The position numbers and the translations under genes were made by a program. This document shows, one piece after another, positions 57,321 through 64,000 of a stretch of 64,000 nt of DNA; position 1 is the first letter of the stretch, and every line of letters begins with the position of its first letter. A model generated the notes under the pieces. That model was given only the letters and a program-made list of their open reading frames with translations, had not been told where the DNA came from and ran no database searches. The stretch spans positions 1 through 64,000 of the forward strand of contig JAWLBA010000002.1 of the NCBI GenBank assembly GCA_041395165.1, read 5' to 3'. Origin of the DNA: JAIBCM01 sp041395165. Its GTDB lineage: Bacteria; Verrucomicrobiota; Verrucomicrobiia; JADLBR01; JAIBCM01.

Positions 57321-59323
57321 TCGCACCGATTGAAGCGTTTTCGTCTAGTTTTGTTTCTGAAATTGAAGCTTTTTTCGGAAAAGAAGGCGCTTTGTCGCGA
57401 GCCAGCAATTTTGAGTATCGTCCTCAACAACAGCAGATGGCGGCGGCTATCGCGGATGCATTGGAAAATCATGAGCATTTATTGGTGGAAGCAGGAACGG
57501 GGGTTGGAAAAAGTTTAGCCTACTTAATTCCGTCGCTTTTTTATGCTTTGCAAAATCAGAAGAAATTAATCCTTAGCACGCACACCATTAATTTGCAGGA
57601 GCAACTTTTTCATAAAGATTTGCCTGTTACCAAGAAATTATTGAAACAGGATTTCACTTATACTTTGTTGAAGGGGCGGCAAAATTATTTATGTCCGAGG
57701 CGATTGGATCGCGTGATGCGGATGGCAGGCGAATTGTTTGCGAGTAGTGAAGTGGGGGAGTTGGAGCGGCTTTATGAATGGTCAAAAGTGACGAAGGACG
57801 GAAGCCTAGCTGATTTAAATCCACAGCCAGATGGGCGGGTGTGGAGTTTGGTACAGAGTGAGCGTCATGTTTGCACTTCAAAATTGTGTTCGCCGGAAAG
57901 CTGTTTTTATCAGCGCGCGCGCGCGTCGGTTTTGAGGGCGGATGTGGTGGTGGTGAATCATCCCCTTTTTTTTACTTTGGTTGGGGATCGCGAGTATGAT
58001 GCGGAAGAAACGGGTTATTTATTTGCGCACGATTTTGTTGTGTTTGATGAGGCACATACACTAGAACAGGTTGCGGCCAAGCATATTGGTTACGGATTTT
58101 CTGAAGCGGGTTTACGAATCGCATTGCATCGACTTTATAATCCTAATACGAAAAAAGGGCTTCTAACTTTTTTGCGTGAGGCGGATGCGATTCGTTTGGC
58201 GACGGATGTAGAATTTTCTGCCGGACAATTTTTTGATAAAGTGGAAAGTGCTTGTCAGTTTAAGGAGTCGAATGAAATTCGTATTAAGCGAGCGGATTTT
58301 GTTGCGGATGAGGTGAGTTTGCCGTTGCGTCGATTGCAAACGGAATTAAGTCGAATGATTAAAACGGTTGAAGATCAAGAAACTAAACTGGAGTTGCAAG
58401 AGGTGAATCATCGGTTGGGGGAGTTGCGCGAGCATGTGGCAAATTTTTTGACGCAAGCGGGCCAAGATTTTGTGTATTGGGTGGAGCGTGGCGGACGCTA
58501 TCAGCGTAATCTTTCTTTGAATGCGGCGCCGATTGATTTAGCGGAGGCGTTGCGTCAACTTTTGTTTCGCGAGCAAAGTCAGGCAATTTTAACCAGTGCG
58601 ACTTTGTCGACTGGAAAAGGGTTAGATTATATCCAGCAACGGTTGGGGGCAGAACGAGCGAAAACTTTGCAGCTCAGTTCGCCGTTTGATTATGCGCGGC
58701 AGATGAAAGTTTATATTCCTAAAAAGATGCCGGATCCTCGACAGGGCGCGGCTTTTGAAACGGCTTTAGAATATTATATCAAACATTTTTTAAAGAAAAC
58801 GCATGGGAAAGCGTTTGTGTTATTTACGAGCTATGGTTTGATGCATCGCATGGCGGAGCGATTAAATCCTTTCTTTGAAAGAGAAAATTTAAATTATTTT
58901 GTTCAAGGAAAAGGCATGCCGCGGCATGAAATGTTGCAACGTTTTAAAGAAGATCGCGATTCGGTTTTGCTAGGAACGGACAGTTTTTGGGCGGGCGTGG
59001 ATATTCCGGGAGAAAGTTTGAGTAATGTTATTTTAACACGATTACCTTTTGCGGTGCCGGATCATCCGCTCATTGAAGCGAAATTGGAGGCGATTAAAGA
59101 AGCGGGTGGCGATCCGTTTAATGATTATTCTTTGCCCGAAGCGGTTTTGAAATTTCGTCAGGGTGTGGGTCGGTTGATTCGCAGTCAATCGGATCGTGGG
59201 ATTGTTGTTATTTTAGATAATCGCATTTTGAGTAAAGGTTACGGGAAAGCTTTTTTGGATGCGTTGCCGGAATGTCCGATTGAGTTGGTAGAGGGTAGTG
59301 CGGTAGAAGATGATTATGAGTAG
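57317..59323 (+). CDS. DinG/XPD-like ATP-dependent DNA helicase
   Basis: A 668-residue SF2 helicase. Motif I is VEAGTGVGKSLAYLIPSLFY, the DEAH box is VFDEAHTLEQVAAKH, and motif VI is FRQGVGRLIRSQSDRGIVVI. Cysteines around 120-200 (LCPRRLDRV, VCTSKLCSPESC) fit the iron-sulfur cluster of XPD/DinG proteins. Such helicases unwind DNA 5'-3' and resolve R-loops or G-quadruplexes. Its neighbour resembles a cysteine desulfurase, the class of enzyme that supplies sulfur for Fe-S clusters, but that protein lacks the usual lysine. Confidence 0.92.
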   Translation: MIAPIEAFSSSFVSEIEAFFGKEGALSRASNFEYRPQQQQMAAAIADALENHEHLLVEAGTGVGKSLAYLIPSLFYALQNQKKLILSTHTINLQEQLFHKDLPVTKKLLKQDFTYTLLKGRQNYLCPRRLDRVMRMAGELFASSEVGELERLYEWSKVTKDGSLADLNPQPDGRVWSLVQSERHVCTSKLCSPESCFYQRARASVLRADVVVVNHPLFFTLVGDREYDAEETGYLFAHDFVVFDEAHTLEQVAAKHIGYGFSEAGLRIALHRLYNPNTKKGLLTFLREADAIRLATDVEFSAGQFFDKVESACQFKESNEIRIKRADFVADEVSLPLRRLQTELSRMIKTVEDQETKLELQEVNHRLGELREHVANFLTQAGQDFVYWVERGGRYQRNLSLNAAPIDLAEALRQLLFREQSQAILTSATLSTGKGLDYIQQRLGAERAKTLQLSSPFDYARQMKVYIPKKMPDPRQGAAFETALEYYIKHFLKKTHGKAFVLFTSYGLMHRMAERLNPFFERENLNYFVQGKGMPRHEMLQRFKEDRDSVLLGTDSFWAGVDIPGESLSNVILTRLPFAVPDHPLIEAKLEAIKEAGGDPFNDYSLPEAVLKFRQGVGRLIRSQSDRGIVVILDNRILSKGYGKAFLDALPECPIELVEGSAVEDDYE

Positions 59324-60482
59324 GCAACGGGTTTATTTGGATCATGAGGCGAGCACGCCTGTGTTGTCGGAAGTGAGGGAGGCGATGCAGCCTTATTTTT
59401 CAGAAAAATTTGGGAGTCCTTCGAGTTTGCATCGGGATGGATTGCGTGCGCGTGAGGCGATTCAACTCGCTCGCAAGCAAGTGGCGGGAATGATTGGGGC
59501 GGCCAGTCATGAGGAAATTTATTTTACTTCTAATGGAACGGAGGCGGTGAATTGGGCGATCAAAGGCTTTGCGTGGGCTAATCGCAGCCGTGGTAATCAC
59601 ATTATTATTTCTGCAATTGAACATCCGGCGGTGATGGGTTCTGCAGCATTTTTGGAGCAGCAAGGGTTTGAAATTACACGTGTGGAAGTTGATAAAGAGG
59701 GTTTTATTTCGATGGAGGAAGTGGAGAAAGCGATTCGTAAGGAAACCATTTTAGTTGGATTACATTTAGTGAATCATGATATCGGAACCTTGCAGAGAGT
59801 AGAAAAGGTTGGAGAGTTAGCTGGAGAGAAAAAAATCACATTTTTTTGTGACGCGGTAGCTGCAGCGGGTTGGATGCCAATCGAGGTGGAAAAAATTGGA
59901 TGTCATTTGTTAAGTTTATCGCCCCATCGTTTTTATGGACCTAAGGGAGTTGGTGTTTTGTATGTGCAACGGGGCACGAAATGGGAGCCGCTTTTGCATG
60001 GAGGAATGCAGGAACAGGGAAAACGAGCGGGCATGGAAAATGTGCCGGCGATTGTGGGGGCTGGGGTGGCAGCAGAAATGGCGAAGCGTGATTTAGAGAG
60101 TCGTAAATCGCATGTGGCAAAGTTGCAAAAATATTTAGATGAAAAAATTTCTCAAACTGTGTCGCAAGTGCATTTAATCGGTCCAAAAATCGGAGAAAAA
60201 CGCGCGCCTCATTTATTGAATTACGCGGCGGAAGGTGCGGAGGGAGAAGCGCAAATGTTGGCTTTGGATTTGCAGGGAATCGCGGTGACATCGGGCACGA
60301 TGTGCGCAAGTCGCGAGATGCGTGTGTCGCCTGTGTTGAGGGCGATTGGTTTGGATTTGGATTTGGCGCAAGGAAGTATTGTTTTGAGTTTGGGAAAGGA
60401 TAATACGTTGGAAGAGATGGATTATTTTGTGGAGGTTTATGGGAAAATTATTCGACGCTTGAGAGAAATGTTTCTAGGTTAG
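59310..60482 (+). CDS. NifS/IscS-like protein lacking the PLP lysine
   Basis: A 390-residue class V aminotransferase-fold protein closest to cysteine desulfurases. Conserved: His105 (SAIEHPAVM), Asp181 (FFCDAVAAAG), the loop SPHRFYGPKGVGVLYV and Cys332 (TSGTMCAS). Changed: the Schiff-base Lys next to His206 is Arg207 (HR instead of HK), the PLP-contacting Gln is Ala184, and the usual Asn of V-N-N-E-I-G is His156. Without Lys it cannot form the normal internal aldimine. It may be a pseudoenzyme, for example a sulfur carrier or a partner of the upstream helicase. It overlaps that gene by 14 bases. The chain is otherwise full length, so simple decay is unlikely. Confidence 0.85.
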   Translation: MIMSRQRVYLDHEASTPVLSEVREAMQPYFSEKFGSPSSLHRDGLRAREAIQLARKQVAGMIGAASHEEIYFTSNGTEAVNWAIKGFAWANRSRGNHIIISAIEHPAVMGSAAFLEQQGFEITRVEVDKEGFISMEEVEKAIRKETILVGLHLVNHDIGTLQRVEKVGELAGEKKITFFCDAVAAAGWMPIEVEKIGCHLLSLSPHRFYGPKGVGVLYVQRGTKWEPLLHGGMQEQGKRAGMENVPAIVGAGVAAEMAKRDLESRKSHVAKLQKYLDEKISQTVSQVHLIGPKIGEKRAPHLLNYAAEGAEGEAQMLALDLQGIAVTSGTMCASREMRVSPVLRAIGLDLDLAQGSIVLSLGKDNTLEEMDYFVEVYGKIIRRLREMFLG

Positions 60483-60634
60483 GAGAATTAAATTAATTTT
60501 GTTACTAAAGAACTCAATTATTTCGGTTTTTGTTAATAGCCCTTACTCTCGCTCTGTTAACTTTATGTTATTGGAATCATTGACTTAATTATTTTAATCT
60601 TTACACATTTGTCCTTAGTAAAACAAAAAGGATA

Positions 60635-63017
60635 ATGGTTATGGAAAGGAAAAAATATAATTTATTGGGAAGGCGTTCACTTATTGTAGGAGCGGTTGGA
60701 ATTTTAAGCGCTTTTAAGTCCTATGCTATTCCGTTTCCTGAGGTTTTTGAAACGTCAAGCTTGGGTGGAACGAATCAAGCAGGAGCCGTGATTGATGGTG
60801 AGGCAGCGAATCATAATTCCGGCTTTTCAGTTAACACTGCGGGTGATGTGAATGGTGATGGGATTGATGATTTTGTGATAGGCGCACCCTTTTTTATGTC
60901 GCCTAATCCAGGTCATAGTTATGTGGTTTTTGGTAAAAAAGGGCGGAATTCCTACACAGTTGGCTTTAAAGTAGTTTAAATGGTTCGGATGGTTTTAGAA
61001 TTGAAGGTCTTCCTCGGGGACGCCACGTTTTGGCTTTTCAGTTAGTAGTGCAGGTGATTTTAATGGCGATGGGATTGATGATATTATTTTGAGTGACTAT
61101 AACGGATCACCTCCTGGAAAAACGTCAGCGGGCCGTTGTTATGTGATTTTTGGTAAGACAGAGCCTTTTGATGCCACGCTACAAATCAGTTCGCTGAATG
61201 GCGCTAATGGATTTCGTATTAATGGAATTGTGAATTTCGATGGTCTCTTGGGTAATAAAGTGAGCGGAGCGGGTGACGTCAATGGTGATGGGATTGATGA
61301 TGTGATTATTGGAGCGCCTTATGCTTCACCGAATGGAAAATTTGCTGCGGGTCAAAGTTATGTGATTTTGGGAAGTAAAACACCTTTTCCTGCAGATTTT
61401 GAATTAAGTAGTCTTAATGGAAGTAATGGTTTTAAAATTAATGGTGCAGTGAGTGGTGATACCTCTGGGATTTCAGTGGGAGGGGGCCATGATGTGAATG
61501 GTGATGGGATCGATGATGTGATTATTGGTGCTCCTCATTTAGCTGGAGGAGCTCCTGGTCAAAGTTACGTTATTTTTGGCAAGACCGAATCTTTTAGTTC
61601 AACGGTGGAGCTCAGTGGTTTGAATGGTAATGATGGATTTACATTGACCGGCGAAGTCAATTCTGATTTTGCTGGTATTTCAGTCAACCTAGTGAGTGAT
61701 GTGAATGGAGATGGCTTGAGTGATTTGCTGACTGGAGCCATTAATTTTTTGGATATCAATAATGGCAAAGGCTATTTAGTTTTTGGAAAAACTGATGCTT
61801 TTGCGTCGACCATTGCTTTAAATAGTTTGGATGGCAAAAATGGAACCAGATTTATTGCTCCGCCAGTAAATAATACAACCAATCTTTTATTGGGCGATGT
61901 GGTAAGTGAGGCAGGAGATATCAATGGAGATGGTTTAAGCGATCTTTTATTCCATGCCCCTTTTGTAAGGATTAATGGTAATATTAGTAATAATTTTACT
62001 TATGTCGTTTTTGGTAAGCGCGCTGGTTTAGGTGCTAATTTGGATTTGAACGATCTTCCGCTAACAAAAGGATTCAAGATTAGAACTGGCAACTTTTTGC
62101 AGCTTAATTTCACGAGTCCACATGAGGTGGCTAGCAATGTTGGTGATGTGAACGGTGACGGAGTGGATGATATTATTTTAGGTAATACCCTTGCTTCTCC
62201 TAATGGCGCGAGCTCGGGTGAAAGTTATATTATTTATGGTCACGACTATAGTCCACAGGGCGATTTTACCGCGAATAGCGCCCCTGATTTATTTTTAAAG
62301 AAGGGTAGAAATTATAGTGTGTTGCCATTAGCTATAGATGACACCAAACGAGTTATTGCTGAGTTACCAGACAATGGCACTTTCGCTTTGCCAGCATCCA
62401 TTTTTGCCAATCAAAAACGCCCTAAAGTATTGGTGACATTGGATTTTGATGATGGAGGTGTGACGGATGTTTTAATAAAAAATGGCAAGAGTCAATTGAA
62501 GCTTTTTAGATTGGAAAATGACGGAAAGCCAGTAACACCAACTTTATTAGATGAAATAGATTTTACTTTAGCTAAAAAACATCGCTTTTTAGCGGCTGGA
62601 CCGTTTACGGGTAAAAGAGATGATAAACTCGATTTATTGATAAAGAACAAAAAAAACCTGTTAGTGGCCGAAAATGTAGGAAAAAGTTTTAAGACCAATT
62701 TAGTTGCAGTAAGCGGAAAATTGGCTAAAGGGAAAATTTTATCGATTCAGAAAGATGGAATTTATTTGTTAAAAGGTAAGAAGATCAGTCGACAAGCGAT
62801 TGATAATTTAGCGCTAGGCGCCACAACGGAACTAGGAAAATTAGCTTCGGGACAAAAAGCCAAATTAATTTTAGACATTAATCAAGATGGTAAACTTGAT
62901 GTCGTGGCTCAAGGCAAAAAACGAGCTATCGGTTATGTATCGATTGATAGTTTGGCCACCACACCGACTCCTATTTTAACTTTGCCTAAGAAAAATAAAT
63001 TAATCGGGCCGAAATAA
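60635..63017 (+). CDS. Second FG-GAP protein, full length but broken by two single-base deletions
   Basis: The gene starts at ATG 60635 after an AAAAAGGA ribosome site, with a signal-like region (GRRSLIVGAVGILSAFKSYA). It has seven FG-GAP blades, and the tail domain ends LPKKNKLIGPK. Two breaks are seen. One more A in the AAA run at about 60968-60970 makes GFKSSLNGSDG, and one more G in the GGGG run at about 61017 restores PRGTPRFGFSVSSAGD. With both repairs the protein is about 795 residues and co-linear with the paralogue at 7.2 kb. Two upstream pieces and one long downstream piece result if left uncorrected. I favour sequencing error, since the third piece (61089-63017) shows no decay. Confidence 0.78.
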
Positions 63018-63018
63018 T

Positions 63019-63892
63019 TTAGATTTTTGAAGTTAATTTTTCGCAAGCGCGGACGACGTTGCTCATGAGCATGGCAATGGTCATGGGGCCAACGCCACCA
63101 GGATTAGGAGTGACGAAGCGTGCGACTTGTTGCACGGCTTCAAAATCCACGTCGCCCACAATGCGATGGGTTGCAGGATCGCGGCTTACACCGACGTCAA
63201 TAACGGTTGCTCCAGGTTTGACCATTTCTGCTTTGACGAAATAAGGCTTTCCCATTGCGGCGATCAGAATGTCGGCGTGCTGGCAAATTTCTGGAATATT
63301 TCTGCTTTGGGAGTGTAACACTGTGACCGTGGCATTGCAGTCTTTGGCTTTTTGCATGAGAAGCGCGGCAATGGGTTTGCCGACGATGTTGCCGCGCCGA
63401 GGACGACGACGTTTGCGCCTTCGATAGGAATTTTATATTCTGTTAACAAGCGATGGATGCCGGCGGGTGTGCAAGGAATAAAACCTGAAAAATCGCCAAG
63501 AAGAAGTTTACCCATATTTTCGGGGTGAAATCCGTCGACATCCTTTTGTGGAGCGATAGCTGAAAAAAGGTTGGTTCATTAAGATGAGAAGGGAGAGGCG
63601 TTTGCAGTAGAATGCCGTGAGTTTTGGGATTGGAGTTAGACTGTTCAATGAGAGAAAGAATTTCTTTTTCGGAGGCGCTAGAGGGTAAAATATGGGTATG
63701 AGTCGTGATGCCGAGTTCTGCAGCTTTTTTGTCTTTCATACTCACGTAAATTTGTGAGGCAGGATCATCGCCGACACGAATGAATAAGATGGAAGGAGTA
63801 ATTCCTTTTTCTTTTAATTGTTTAACCTGTTGAAGGGTTTGTTGATGAATTTTTTGAGCAACTTGTTTTCCATCGAGCAGTTGGGCTGGCAT
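63019..63892 (-). CDS. folD: Methylenetetrahydrofolate dehydrogenase/cyclohydrolase, with two single-base deletions
   Basis: FolD interconverts methylene-, methenyl- and formyl-tetrahydrofolate using NADP. Segment 1 (from ATG 63892) includes QIYVSMKDKKAAELGI (the YxxxK catalytic pattern) and GILLQTPLPSHLNEPTFF. Segment 2 has GDFSGFIPCTPAGIHRLLTE. Segment 3 has MQKAKDCNATVTVLHSQSRN, VIDVGVSRDP and TPNPGGVGPMTIAMLMSN. One extra A in the A6 run at 63563-63568 gives SAIAPQKDVDGFHPENMGK. One extra base near 63396-63398 gives VVLGRGNIVGKPIAALLM. Restored, it would be about 290 residues and complete. Confidence 0.88.
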
Positions 63893-63909
63893 AGTATAAA
63901 AAATGGCAG

Positions 63910-64000
63910 CTAAGGGGTTTTGGGAAGGAGATTTTGAGTTTTGGAAAGGAGTTGTTCCACGAAGCTAGTGGAGTATTTACCACGTCGAAAGTTGGGATCG
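63910..64000 (-). CDS. accC: C-terminal end of a probable biotin carboxylase, cut by the window edge
   Basis: Twenty-nine residues are visible before the stop at 63910: DPNFRRGKYSTSFVEQLLSK, then TQNLLPKTP. The pattern x-P-x-F-x-x-G-x-Y-(S/D)-T-x-F-(V/I/L)-E is the usual end of AccC, the biotin carboxylase subunit of acetyl-CoA carboxylase. Evidence is short, so the call is tentative. It lies 18 bases upstream of folD on the same strand. Confidence 0.5.
   Translation of the reverse strand, partial: DPNFRRGKYSTSFVEQLLSKTQNLLPKTP

Noticed and set aside
60960..61090. Programmed frameshifting in the second FG-GAP gene
   Set aside because: Two shifts in 50 bases at ordinary homopolymers, with no slippery heptamer or structure, and an intact paralogue; a sequencing error is simpler.

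Overview
The window reads as ordinary bacterial chromosome from a Gram-negative, moderately AT-rich organism. I think a member of the PVC group, most likely Verrucomicrobiota, is the best fit, but this is inference. Pointers are secreted FG-GAP proteins, a CrtYcd-type lycopene cyclase, a very small lysine/alanine-rich histone-like protein, a divergent Dxs and signal-peptide lipoproteins. No 16S rRNA or other decisive marker is present. There is no CRISPR array, transposase, integrase or prophage module.

Layout. 1-6.1 kb (minus): an ABC ATPase followed by hisC-tyrA-aroA-cmk-plsC-purM, a tightly packed aromatic amino acid / nucleotide / lipid operon, with mscL upstream. 6.1-11.9 kb: a fused MsrB-MsrA, a seven-bladed FG-GAP protein, a GT2 glycosyltransferase, an RluA-type pseudouridine synthase and a peroxiredoxin. 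12.2-17.4 kb: dxs-tlyA-nadK, a PTS EIIA-type protein and a LacI regulator. 17.6-26.8 kb is the accessory-looking part: a 1549-residue helical repeat protein bracketed by two direct copies of a dispersed repeat, then xseB-xseA (minus), then an amidase without a signal peptide and a membrane-anchored partner. 26.8-30.4 kb: lycopene cyclase, a two-ACT protein, yicC-gmk-coaC and a 33-residue Lys-rich protein with its own promoter and terminator. 30.4-35.9 kb: an SMR-like protein and pstSCAB-phoU. 35.9-40.1 kb: three glycosyltransferases and a lipoprotein. 40.2-47.0 kb: a TrhO-pseudouridine synthase fusion, tag, a SPOR-like protein, hisF, tRNA-Arg(TCT), terC, exoD and dus. 47.0-52.6 kb: vapBC, leuS, uspA, an orphan nuoA and serA. 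52.6-56.4 kb (minus): potDBCA. 56.5-64 kb: a secreted dienelactone hydrolase, a DinG-like helicase, a cysteine-desulfurase-like protein lacking the PLP lysine, a second FG-GAP protein, folD and the end of a probable accC.

Points most worth attention: (1) the NifS/IscS-like protein at 59.3 kb has Arg in place of the Schiff-base Lys, with two further PLP-site changes; (2) the giant repeat protein contains two kinds of about 125-150-residue helical repeats and an internal stretch resembling a signal peptide; (3) two families of short dispersed palindromic repeats occur, and inverting the segment between the repeat-bearing spacers would restore the common xseA-xseB-dxs-tlyA-nadK order; (4) a tiny histone-like gene is strongly equipped for expression; (5) TrhO is fused to a pseudouridine synthase.

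Quality caution: three genes (the ACT protein, the second FG-GAP protein and folD) carry five frameshifts between them. Every one is a single missing base that could be restored by lengthening a homopolymer by one, and four fall between 60.9 and 63.6 kb. I treat these as probable sequencing errors rather than true gene decay.
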